Position numbers and translations under genes: made by a program. Shown one piece after another: positions 17,578-25,916 of a stretch of 64,000 nucleotides of DNA. This DNA is from CAYWXV01 sp964462535 (GTDB lineage Bacteria; Bacteroidota; Ignavibacteria; OLB7). Position 1 is the stretch's first letter. Every line of letters begins with the position of its first letter. Where the stretch lies: the NCBI GenBank assembly GCA_964462535.1, contig CAYWXV010000002.1:62001-126000 (forward strand). Reading direction: 5' to 3'. The notes beneath the pieces were generated by a model. It had not been told where the DNA came from. It saw only the letters and a program-made list of their open reading frames with translations, and made no database searches.

Positions 17578-17895
17578 ATGCATCCACAAGACATTTCGAC
17601 ACCCGATCCCGAACGGCTCATCATTCTATGGGCGAACGGGGAGACCACGTCGATTCAAGGAATGGATCTGCGACAGGCCTGCCCGTGCGTGGAATGCAGG
17701 ACGAGGAATCGGATGGCAACGGAGTCCTACATCCCCATCCTTCCGGCAATAGCAGGACGAATCCGGAGCCTCGATCTGATCGGGAGCAGTCGGCTCTGGG
17801 TGATCTGGGACGACGGCCACGACCGATCGATCTACCCGTTCGCCGATCTTCTTCAGCAATTCCCACCCACGCAAGAGCGCACGCCACCCTCATGA
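17578..17895 (+). CDS. DUF971 / GBBH-like N-terminal domain protein
   Basis: 105 residues. The domain signature is clear: LIILWANGETTSI, then LRQACPCVECRTRN and, near the C-terminus, LWVIWDDGHDRSIYPFADLL. DUF971 is the N-terminal zinc-binding-like domain of gamma-butyrobetaine hydroxylase that also occurs alone, often near iron-sulfur cluster genes. The CPCxxC cysteines could bind metal. Its stop overlaps the ATG of alanine racemase by 4 nt, so the two are translationally coupled. The function of the stand-alone bacterial form is not settled. Confidence 0.88.
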   Translation: MHPQDISTPDPERLIILWANGETTSIQGMDLRQACPCVECRTRNRMATESYIPILPAIAGRIRSLDLIGSSRLWVIWDDGHDRSIYPFADLLQQFPPTQERTPPS

Positions 17896-19055
17896 ACCCT
17901 CGACCGACGCGAGCCCTGATTGATACCCGGGCGTTGCGTGCCAATCTCGGGGTAATACAGCGGCAGGTGGGAGCCGGGGTGGCGATTATCGGCGTGGTCA
18001 AAGCGAACTGCTACGGACACGACGCCTCCATCTGTATCCCGGTTCTCAGAGAAGGAGGCATCGAGATCTTCGCAGTCGCAACCGTCGAAGAGGCGGCAAC
18101 CCTTCGGAGTATGGGGGTCGACGAGCGAATAATCGTAATGGCGCCTCCCCTGGACGGTCAGTACGATGCGTTTGTCACTCTCGACGCGGAGCCGTTCGTC
18201 TCGAACGGCCATACAGCGCAACGACTCTCGGCCGCGGCGACTTCAGCCGGGCGGACGCTCGCCTGTCATCTGTTTGTCGACACTGGAATGGGTCGGGATG
18301 GCGTTCCCCCTGCAGATGCTCTCCGATTGCTAGATTCGATTCGACAGCTACAGGGAGTTCGCACTGTTGGATTTGCTTCGCACTTCGCCACCAGCGATGA
18401 AGTAGACAACGACTGGAGCCACCACCAGCTCAGACTGTTTGAAGCCATCCTCCGCGAGGCGCAGCACGCGGGTCATGCGTTCGATCTGGTGCACATCGCA
18501 AACAGTGGTGGCGTGTTCAATCTTCCCCAATCGCACTTCACTGCAGTCCGCCCGGGCCTCTCTCTGTACGGATTTCATCCGACGCAGGCGCTTCATGCTG
18601 CGAGCGAGCTACGGCCGGTGCTTGGGCTTCGAACGGTCATAGGGAACATCACGCGTTTCCCTGCCGGCGCGCCCATCAGCTACGGAAGACGGTGGTGGAC
18701 GGAGCGTGACACCTACATCGCGACGTTGCCGATAGGTTACGCCGACGGTCTCTTCCGAAATCTGACAAACCGCATGTCGGTACTGGTTGGGTCGAAGCGT
18801 CGACCACAGGTCGGCACCGTCTGCATGGATGAGGTAATGATCGACCTGGGGCCTGATCTTGACGTCGCGATCGGAGACGAGGTCATCATCCTGGGAGCAT
18901 CTGGAACAGAGCAGATCGATGCCTGGGAGTTGTCAGAATTAGCCGGGACTATCCCGTATGAAGTCTGCACGAATCTGTCGGCACGCGTCCCCCGCGTGCC
19001 GGTCCCTCACGACCCCTATGCCAGCGGGGTCGAAACCACGGAGACACGTCGATGA
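17892..19055 (+). CDS. alr: Alanine racemase
   Basis: 387 residues from the ATG at 17892 (ATGA overlap with DUF971). PLP-binding lysine in GVVKANCYGHD, fold-type III barrel segments (LFVDTGMGRDGV, VHIANSGG, VRPGLSLYG), and the catalytic tyrosine in ISYGRRWW followed by TLPIGYADG and GTVCMDEVMIDLG. The enzyme interconverts L- and D-alanine for peptidoglycan in the cytoplasm. The downstream mannose-1-phosphate guanylyltransferase gene starts in its stop codon. Confidence 0.95.
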   Translation: MNPRPTRALIDTRALRANLGVIQRQVGAGVAIIGVVKANCYGHDASICIPVLREGGIEIFAVATVEEAATLRSMGVDERIIVMAPPLDGQYDAFVTLDAEPFVSNGHTAQRLSAAATSAGRTLACHLFVDTGMGRDGVPPADALRLLDSIRQLQGVRTVGFASHFATSDEVDNDWSHHQLRLFEAILREAQHAGHAFDLVHIANSGGVFNLPQSHFTAVRPGLSLYGFHPTQALHAASELRPVLGLRTVIGNITRFPAGAPISYGRRWWTERDTYIATLPIGYADGLFRNLTNRMSVLVGSKRRPQVGTVCMDEVMIDLGPDLDVAIGDEVIILGASGTEQIDAWELSELAGTIPYEVCTNLSARVPRVPVPHDPYASGVETTETRR

Positions 19056-20137
19056 ACATTTACGCTGTGATCATGGCCGGTGGGTTCGGATCGCGCCTTT
19101 GGCCGAAGAGTCGCGAGAAATCTCCGAAACAGCTTCTGCATATCATCGGCGATGGGACGATGATACAGAACACTATTTCGCGACTGCAGCCTATCATACC
19201 CTATGAGCGGATCTACGTCGTAACGAACCAGAGCCAGGTCGCCGGTCTGCGGGAGCAGGCACCTCAAATACCGCCGGGTAACATCATCGCTGAGCCGTTC
19301 GGCCGCAATACTGCCCCGTGTGTCGCTCTTGCCGCGGAGGCACTACGTGATCAGGACGCGGAGGGAGTGATGGTGGTCCTGCCAGCAGATCACTTCATCC
19401 AGAACGTGGGCGAGTTTCAGGAGAAGTTGCGGTTGGCATGCGAGGCGGCTTCAGTGATGGGTTGCCTGGTGACCATGGGCATAACCCCAACGCGCCCCGA
19501 AACGGGATTCGGCTACATTCAACAAAGTGAAGAGGGCGACCAGGGGAATCCGTTTCACGATCAGGGCGTTCGAAGCGTTCTGACGTTTGCTGAAAAGCCA
19601 GACCTGCCGACGGCGGAACGATTCCTGGCCAGTGGCGACTTTCTATGGAACAGCGGCATGTTCGTCTGGCGGATCGATAGTATCCTCGACGCGTTGCGGA
19701 AGTTCCTCCCCGATCTGTACGAACAGGTTGAGACGATCCACAGTCTGCGTGGCGCCGACGATTACACAGAGCGTCTGGCCGAGATTTATGGGCAGATCCA
19801 CCCAATCTCCATTGACTACGGCATTATGGAGAAGGCGGACAACGTCTTCGTCATCCAGTGTGAATTCGGTTGGAGCGACGTCGGGAGCTGGGACGAGACC
19901 TACAGGCTCTCCAGGAAGGATGCTAATGGTAACTCCATCATTGGAGATGTAGTGACAATCGATACGCACCGGACATTCATCCGAACGGCCGAGAAGCTGG
20001 TGGCGACCGTCGGGGTCGAGGATTTGATCATCGTGGACACGGCTGACGCCCTTTTGATCTGTCGACGCGGCGAGTCGCAGCGGGTACAAGCGGTTGTCGA
20101 CTACCTTCGCCGGAAGAAGATTACACGGCTCCTTTAG
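19052..20137 (+). CDS. manC: Mannose-1-phosphate guanylyltransferase
   Basis: 361 residues, ATGA overlap with alr. Nucleotidyltransferase signature VIMAGGFGSRLWPKSREKSP KQLL, then EPFGRNTAPCVALAAEAL, VVLPADHFI, PETGFGYI, FAEKP, FLWNSGMFVWR and SIDYGIMEKADNV. Length fits the single-domain GMP form (no isomerase domain). It makes GDP-mannose from mannose-1-phosphate and GTP, feeding surface polysaccharide or glycoprotein synthesis. Last gene of the coupled DUF971-alr-manC run. Confidence 0.94.
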   Translation: MNIYAVIMAGGFGSRLWPKSREKSPKQLLHIIGDGTMIQNTISRLQPIIPYERIYVVTNQSQVAGLREQAPQIPPGNIIAEPFGRNTAPCVALAAEALRDQDAEGVMVVLPADHFIQNVGEFQEKLRLACEAASVMGCLVTMGITPTRPETGFGYIQQSEEGDQGNPFHDQGVRSVLTFAEKPDLPTAERFLASGDFLWNSGMFVWRIDSILDALRKFLPDLYEQVETIHSLRGADDYTERLAEIYGQIHPISIDYGIMEKADNVFVIQCEFGWSDVGSWDETYRLSRKDANGNSIIGDVVTIDTHRTFIRTAEKLVATVGVEDLIIVDTADALLICRRGESQRVQAVVDYLRRKKITRLL

Positions 20138-20511
20138 CGGTCTGAAATATCACTATGTTTCTTAGGAGCAAGCCGTTATATTCGATAGTTCGATCATAAA
20201 AGCGCTCAAATCTTGTCAATTTCCCGCTTCTGAGCATCTCCCACGAGGTCGAACACCGCCCCGCCAAGCCGGACCCTACTCCGGTGTTACCCGTTCCAAC
20301 GACAAAGCGACGCCGAATGTCACAAACGCTGCGACATTTCCACGGCGCAAGGGTCTTTTGGTTATAGGTGCCGAAATCGAATCATTTTTGCGGAATTCCC
20401 GGAAACTTCTTAGCGACGGATGGGTTCCTGCATGAGGCATTCGCCCCAATAACCGCGTGAAACGTCAGCATTTTGAGATACATCCCTACATCCAATTCCA
20501 CGAGGATCAGC
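20138..20511 (+). other. 374-nt intergenic region before the giant T9SS protein
   Basis: No open frame with coding character and no strong terminator hairpin is visible. The 3' end contains a GAGG about ten bases before the next ATG. Weak promoter-like words occur (TATGTTTC near 20153; TTTTG then TTATAGG near 20356) but none matches consensus well. It probably holds the promoter and leader of the large secreted protein. Confidence 0.4.
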
Positions 20512-23500
20512 ATGAACATCGCCAGAGCGTGCATCAGTCGTCGTTTGGCGGCCTTAACGTTCGCGATAGTTCTCGGCGTTGCTTTCTCGATCACAGCGAC
20601 AAACGCACAGAAGATCGACGAGCGGACTGCCGGACTAACGTACGTGATCGGCTACCCTGACACGACTACCAACACCTTCGACTCACGGTTCCCCAACAGA
20701 ATGGTGGAGACCGTGCAAATGTTCATCTATTCGGCTGTCGACAATGAGGTAAACATCACCTCGCCGGCCGGATACATCAACCGAATCCGTCCGCGCGCGC
20801 AGAAGTTCGAGACGGTTACTCTGACGAGCAACACGAACAAGGCTGCGCGGCCTATCGTGACCGATGTTGGTAAAGTGAACAACGCGACGTTCCGGGTCGA
20901 GGCCAAGTACCCCATCGTTATTTACTGCTACTACCTGACGCGATATGGGTCAGAGGCCTTCACGCCGATTCCCGTTGAGTCGTGGGGACTTGAGTACTAC
21001 GCTTTCGCGTTCCCCGCAGAAGTTCCGCGCGACGTCCAGCCAGGTGGCGAGACGGATTACCGCGCATTCAATAAGATGGGGCCGTCAGAAATCCTCATCG
21101 TTTCTGCTTTCGACGACACGAAGATCATCATAACTCCAACGTCGAAGACGGTGTGGTGGAACTACCCTTCCATGACAGCGACGCTTAAGGATGGGGAGTG
21201 CTACCAGGTCCAGAGCTATGTCGACACGTTCACGGCGAATCTTGGTGGTGACCAGCCGGACATTGGCGGCGTTTACATCACGGCCAACAAGCCGATCGGC
21301 GTCGTCTCCGGCAATACGCGATCGCAGCTGAACCCGTACGAGCAGGCCGGACTGGCAAAGAACTCGTTCAAGAATCTCATTATCGAGTGGGTTCCTCCGA
21401 CGGAGCAGCATGGCACCTACTTCTGCTTCCTCCCATGCTGGGACAGCCGCAGAATCACGGGTGCGCCGGGTGAGAAGATCGAGGAGAAACGCCCCGGCGA
21501 ATACGTTCGTCTGTTTGGTACCGTGCACGGATATCGCACCAACGGTGAGGTAATCAATGGCGGCAACTCATCGACGTTCACGATGGCCGAGCAGGAAGTA
21601 TTCCAGGACCGCATCGGTGCGCCAATCCCGGTCGTCTACAAGACCGATACGGCATCGATGGCGTGGAAGGCGCCGATCGCCGTCACAATCTTCAACGGTA
21701 CTACCGGATCGCCAGGGTACCTCGGCGCATCCTACAATTCATATAGCACGCACGGCGTGGAAATGGTGCCACGCGAACAGTGGTGCCGCTTCGCGCCCTA
21801 CACAGCGCCGGTCGATCCGGCCCAAATGGAGCACTTCGTCAACATCGTTACGGACTCAACGAGCCGTGGAAAGGTGTTGGATGAGTACGGGAACCGCGTG
21901 ACGTTCAATCGTGGTGCGATTGCGGGTACGGACCTCTTCTGGGGATCGTTCACGATTTCGCCGGGCCTCACGCAGTGGTTCGAAACGACCGACTCATCGT
22001 CGAAATTCTACGCCTTTGTGTACGGGTTCTGGAAGGGTTACGAACTCTATCGCCCTGGGCGCGCGAAGAAGGACGACGACAAGGGTGGTGCGCTGGCCGG
22101 TGGTGGAAAGGGTGACCGTCTCCTCCATCCTTCTGAGTACGAAGAGAACACGGCCGTGTCATATGGATATCCTTTGGCACCGTCCCGTATCGTTCTCCGT
22201 CCGCCCGATACGCTGGCGATCTTTGATACGCTCGACTGTACCGAACTCCGCGTTCTGGTTCGTGCGATCAACGAGAATCCTGTTGGCTTCCGTTCGATCG
22301 GAATGGACCCGACAAATGTCAACAACGCGAAGCTCGTCTTCCTGAACCCGACGAAGGCGTCCGATGTGATTGGACGTACCGAAGCCTACTTCAAGGTTGT
22401 TCCGATCGATCCTCTCCGCAATGCCTCCGCGACCGTCATTGTCAAGGACCGTACTGGACACATCTGGAAGATCGAGTATGTGTATGAAGCCGAGCGCGTT
22501 GATATTGAACCGTCGACGATCGCCGATTTCGGTGAGGTGACGCAGAATACGTGCAAGGACACGACGATCACGATCACGAATCCGCTGAGCAAGTCTGTCA
22601 CCGTCAAGGATGTCAGCCTCTTCTTCCGGAATCAGGCGTTCACGATTGTCGACATCAACCCCGCGGGCCTTCCTGCTACACTCGGAAGCGGTGAGAAGCT
22701 GACGGTCAAGGTCCGCTTCTGCCCGACCGTTGAGAATCAGCTCTACGGCGACACGATCAAGGCAATCCTTGGATGCACCGAGGTGAAGTTGCCCCTCCGT
22801 GGCGAGACAGTGAAGCCCTGCATCTACGTTGACGACCTCAACTTTGGTGTCTTTATTCTCAACGAGGATGGGCCGCGGACGCTTCCGCTCGACATCTGCA
22901 ACGAAGGTCGTGGCAAGATCACGTTCAACAACCCGACCGGTGGTCAGGTGCTTGAGTGGCTCGTCCAGAACTTCTCTGTCCCGCAGTCGACAATCGATTC
23001 TCTGAAGAACGTCGTTGTGCTTGGACCGAGTGAGTGCTTCACGATCTACGTGACGTTCACTCCAACGCAGATCGGCATCTTCCGGACAACGGCCAAGTTC
23101 TGGTCGTCGACGGATTGCCGTCGCGACACATCGCGGTGGCAGGCCATCGTCACGAGACCGGGTCCGCAGATCACGGGCTATGACTGGCAGCGACGCTGGT
23201 TGGTGCCCGATATCAAGAACTGCACGAAGAACACCGAGACCGTCTACTCATGGGTCGTCTACGCCTTCAACACCGGCAACTCGGACTTCAAGGTGAAGTC
23301 GATAGCGCTGGTGGGTCAGGATGCCGTTGACGGGATCTTCAAGCTCGACACGGCAACGGGTCCGACAGTGGCGGTTGGCCAGGTCGTCCGCCCGATCAGC
23401 CCGCCTGACACGCCTCGTATCGAGCAGCGAGTGAATTTCTATCCTCGCGAGGAACGGGCATACAACTGCGAGATCATTCTCATCTCGGAACTCGGCGACA

Positions 23501-24897
23501 CCGCACGGAATATCCTTGCCGGTGTCGGCATCGAGCCGCACACGGAAATCACCGGCTTCGACTTCGGTACCAACGAGTGGACGCCCGGATTGACGGTAAA
23601 CGGCTGGGTGACGCTGAAGGCGCTCCCAACTCGCGCGCTGACCGTCACGGATATTGTCACGACGGACCCGACGAACTTCATCATCGACAAGGCCAGCATC
23701 GTACCGGCACTGCCGCGAACGTTGCAGCCGGGTGATACCCTGGGCGTTGCGGTTCGGTTCACACCGCAGGTCTCTGGTGACTTCACGGCTCCGATCCGCG
23801 TCATTGGTGATCACTCGTCGTGCGACAATGACTCGAACGTCCTGGTCGGGAAGACCTACACCGTCGGCTTCTCGGTTGACGGATGGGACTTCGGTTCGCT
23901 CGTGACCTGCTTCGACGGCACGGGTGTGGTGCGCGTTACCAACTCGAGCAACGTCGATCTGGAGGTTGCAAACTTCCAATTGAGCGGCGCATTCTACAGT
24001 TGGGTGACGGCCCCGGCGTTGGGCGATGTCATTCCGGCTGGTGGCTTCCGTGACTACACGGTCGTATATGCTCCGACTGCTGTTGGACAGCATGCGGGCA
24101 CGGCAACGTTCGAACTGACCAACCCGATTTCAGGTCTTTCGGCCGGTACGCAGACGGCCAACCTCACCGGTGAGGGACGGATCGTCGTCGTCAATACCGA
24201 TATCGCCAATAACTACTCGGCATATCCCGGTACGACAATGAAGATCCCGCTGGTTCTCAACAACGATCTTGCCGACGCACAGGTGGATGAGCTCTACATC
24301 ACGCTCAAGTGGGATGTCGGTATGATGGCGCTGATGAACCCGAACTCCATGACGACGGGAACACTGCTGGATGGCTGGACAGTCACTCCGCAGACCATTG
24401 CCCCGGACAACTTCGCCATCCGCTTCAATGCACCGGCTGGCCAGTTCCTCCGCGGCACGGGCAACCTGCTCAGCATGGACTTCCTCACCTACGTTGGCAG
24501 CGTTACGCAGTCCGACCTGGTGCAGACGGTCGAGGCCACGGGCAAGCCGTGTGTTCAGATCGCCGACGATCCGGGTCATGCCAAGATCGACTCGCTGTGC
24601 GGACTCAACTTCCGCCTCATCGAGCTGACCTCGAGCAGCTACAACCTTGATCAGAACCGTCCGAATCCGTTCAACCCGAGCACGGAGATTACCTTCGAGC
24701 TGGGTCTTGACGGACCGACGACGCTGACGGTCTACAACGAGCTGGGTCAGCCGGTTGCAAAGCTGGTCGACCAGCACCTGCAGGCCGGCAAGTACGCCGT
24801 CACATGGGACGCGACCGGAATGCCAAGCGGACTCTACTACTACCGTTTGAGCTCCGGCCACTGGTCGAGAATGAACACGATGATCCTCAAGAAGTAG
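20512..24897 (+). CDS. Giant secreted T9SS protein with IgGFc-binding-like N-domain and ASH/choice-of-anchor D repeats
   Basis: 1461 residues from the ATG at 20512 (GAGG upstream). A signal peptide (about 1-34, ending TNAQ) precedes an N-terminal region resembling the IgGFc-binding-like domain (SEILIVSAFDDTKIIITP; GGVYITANKPIGVVSGN; about 40-480). A Lys/Asp/Gly-rich spacer follows (about 520-550). From about 640 to 1240 there are several ASH/choice-of-anchor-D type beta-sandwich repeats, with phrases such as DFGEVTQNTCKDTTITITN and NFGVFI, each carrying cysteines. A cohesin-like segment precedes the T9SS type A sorting domain (DQNRPNPFNPSTEITFEL ... GMPSGLYYYRL). Likely exported and displayed on the surface; the binding partner is unknown. 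Confidence 0.88.
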   Translation: MNIARACISRRLAALTFAIVLGVAFSITATNAQKIDERTAGLTYVIGYPDTTTNTFDSRFPNRMVETVQMFIYSAVDNEVNITSPAGYINRIRPRAQKFETVTLTSNTNKAARPIVTDVGKVNNATFRVEAKYPIVIYCYYLTRYGSEAFTPIPVESWGLEYYAFAFPAEVPRDVQPGGETDYRAFNKMGPSEILIVSAFDDTKIIITPTSKTVWWNYPSMTATLKDGECYQVQSYVDTFTANLGGDQPDIGGVYITANKPIGVVSGNTRSQLNPYEQAGLAKNSFKNLIIEWVPPTEQHGTYFCFLPCWDSRRITGAPGEKIEEKRPGEYVRLFGTVHGYRTNGEVINGGNSSTFTMAEQEVFQDRIGAPIPVVYKTDTASMAWKAPIAVTIFNGTTGSPGYLGASYNSYSTHGVEMVPREQWCRFAPYTAPVDPAQMEHFVNIVTDSTSRGKVLDEYGNRVTFNRGAIAGTDLFWGSFTISPGLTQWFETTDSSSKFYAFVYGFWKGYELYRPGRAKKDDDKGGALAGGGKGDRLLHPSEYEENTAVSYGYPLAPSRIVLRPPDTLAIFDTLDCTELRVLVRAINENPVGFRSIGMDPTNVNNAKLVFLNPTKASDVIGRTEAYFKVVPIDPLRNASATVIVKDRTGHIWKIEYVYEAERVDIEPSTIADFGEVTQNTCKDTTITITNPLSKSVTVKDVSLFFRNQAFTIVDINPAGLPATLGSGEKLTVKVRFCPTVENQLYGDTIKAILGCTEVKLPLRGETVKPCIYVDDLNFGVFILNEDGPRTLPLDICNEGRGKITFNNPTGGQVLEWLVQNFSVPQSTIDSLKNVVVLGPSECFTIYVTFTPTQIGIFRTTAKFWSSTDCRRDTSRWQAIVTRPGPQITGYDWQRRWLVPDIKNCTKNTETVYSWVVYAFNTGNSDFKVKSIALVGQDAVDGIFKLDTATGPTVAVGQVVRPISPPDTPRIEQRVNFYPREERAYNCEIILISELGDTARNILAGVGIEPHTEITGFDFGTNEWTPGLTVNGWVTLKALPTRALTVTDIVTTDPTNFIIDKASIVPALPRTLQPGDTLGVAVRFTPQVSGDFTAPIRVIGDHSSCDNDSNVLVGKTYTVGFSVDGWDFGSLVTCFDGTGVVRVTNSSNVDLEVANFQLSGAFYSWVTAPALGDVIPAGGFRDYTVVYAPTAVGQHAGTATFELTNPISGLSAGTQTANLTGEGRIVVVNTDIANNYSAYPGTTMKIPLVLNNDLADAQVDELYITLKWDVGMMALMNPNSMTTGTLLDGWTVTPQTIAPDNFAIRFNAPAGQFLRGTGNLLSMDFLTYVGSVTQSDLVQTVEATGKPCVQIADDPGHAKIDSLCGLNFRLIELTSSSYNLDQNRPNPFNPSTEITFELGLDGPTTLTVYNELGQPVAKLVDQHLQAGKYAVTWDATGMPSGLYYYRLSSGHWSRMNTMILKK

Positions 24898-24920
24898 GAT
24901 CGTCAGACGACACTAGAACG

Positions 24921-24962
24921 AAACGGGGCATGTCCATTGGACATGCCCCGTTTCTTCGTTTA
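24921..24962 (+). terminator. Strong terminator between convergent genes
   Basis: A perfect 15-bp stem (AAACGGGGCATGTCC with its reverse complement, loop ATT) spans 24921-24953, followed by CTTCGTTT. The A/T ends of the stem mean it can work in both directions, serving both the T9SS protein and the convergent SDR gene. Confidence 0.9.
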
Positions 24963-24980
24963 GACGGTTGCGATAGCCCC

Positions 24981-25739
24981 CTACGTCGATCGCTTGACCA
25001 TTGTCGCGGACGCCTGGTCTGCGGGCATCAGGATCAACTCGTGAACCGACACGTGTGCCGGACGTGAAGCGCACCAAACGACGGCCTCGGCAACATCGTC
25101 CGGCGAGAGCGGTCGGGTTCCTCGGTAGGTTGCTGAAGCCCGCTCCATGTTCCCACGGAATCGTACCATCGAGAACTCTGTCTCTACAAGTCCAGGATCG
25201 ACTGTCGTAACGCGGACGCCGGTACCATGCAGATCGATCTGCATCCCCTGCGTTATAGCCCCCACGGCGTGCTTGGTGGCACAGTAGACATTCCCCTTGG
25301 GATAGACCTGGTGCCCGGCGATCGAACCGATATTGATCACGTGCCCTTCCCCTCGCGCCACCATCGCCGGGAGAATAGCGCGAGAGACGTAAAGGAGTCC
25401 CTTCACGTTCGTGTCGATCATCTCCTCCCAGTCCTCATACTTCCCCTCGTAGATCGGATCGAGGCCGCGACTGAGACCCGCGTTATTGACGAGAACGTCA
25501 ACGTTGTTCCATCGATCGGGAAGCGAAGCGATTGCGGTAACCACCTGATCATGCCTGGAGACATCGAGCTCAACAACAAGGATGTCTGGCGCTCCCAGTT
25601 CGCGCAGTTGCCCCTCCATTTCACGGACGCGCTCCACTCGACGAGCGCAAAGAATCAATCTGTCGCCACGGCGGGCAAAGGCCTTCGCGCAAGATGCCCC
25701 AATTCCGGCCGAGGCACCCGTTATCAGGATCGTTTGCAT
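24981..25739 (-). CDS. Short-chain dehydrogenase/reductase (YdfG-like)
   Basis: 252 residues from the ATG at 25739 (MQTILITGASAGIGASCAKAF). Classical SDR: NADP-binding TGASAGIG with following CARR (basic residue favouring NADP), NNAG in VLVNNAGLSRG, catalytic serine in INIGSIAG, and YCATK. The C-terminus (VVWCASRPAHVSVHELILMP) is like YdfG, which oxidises L-serine, L-allo-threonine and 3-hydroxy acids or reduces malonic semialdehyde. The exact substrate is uncertain. Monocistronic, between two large secreted-protein genes. Confidence 0.93.
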   Translation of the reverse strand: MQTILITGASAGIGASCAKAFARRGDRLILCARRVERVREMEGQLRELGAPDILVVELDVSRHDQVVTAIASLPDRWNNVDVLVNNAGLSRGLDPIYEGKYEDWEEMIDTNVKGLLYVSRAILPAMVARGEGHVINIGSIAGHQVYPKGNVYCATKHAVGAITQGMQIDLHGTGVRVTTVDPGLVETEFSMVRFRGNMERASATYRGTRPLSPDDVAEAVVWCASRPAHVSVHELILMPADQASATMVKRST

Positions 25740-25916
25740 TGTTAGTAGTACTTGATACGACGTAATCAGGCGGAACAGTTGTTGGATAGGTCGCTCCGCG
25801 TGTGCACGGTCGTCCGCCATCGCGCCCTCCGAGGAACTCGTTTGCGTTGTTCGTGCAATTCGCCGGGGCTATCTTCTTATCACAATTCTGCGCTCAACTC
25901 CCGATCTACGCCAACG

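Noticed and set aside
23248..24093. 281-codon minus-strand frame opposite the giant T9SS protein
   Set aside because: Antisense to a convincing coding region, Arg/Asp-rich low-information composition, no homology recognised.
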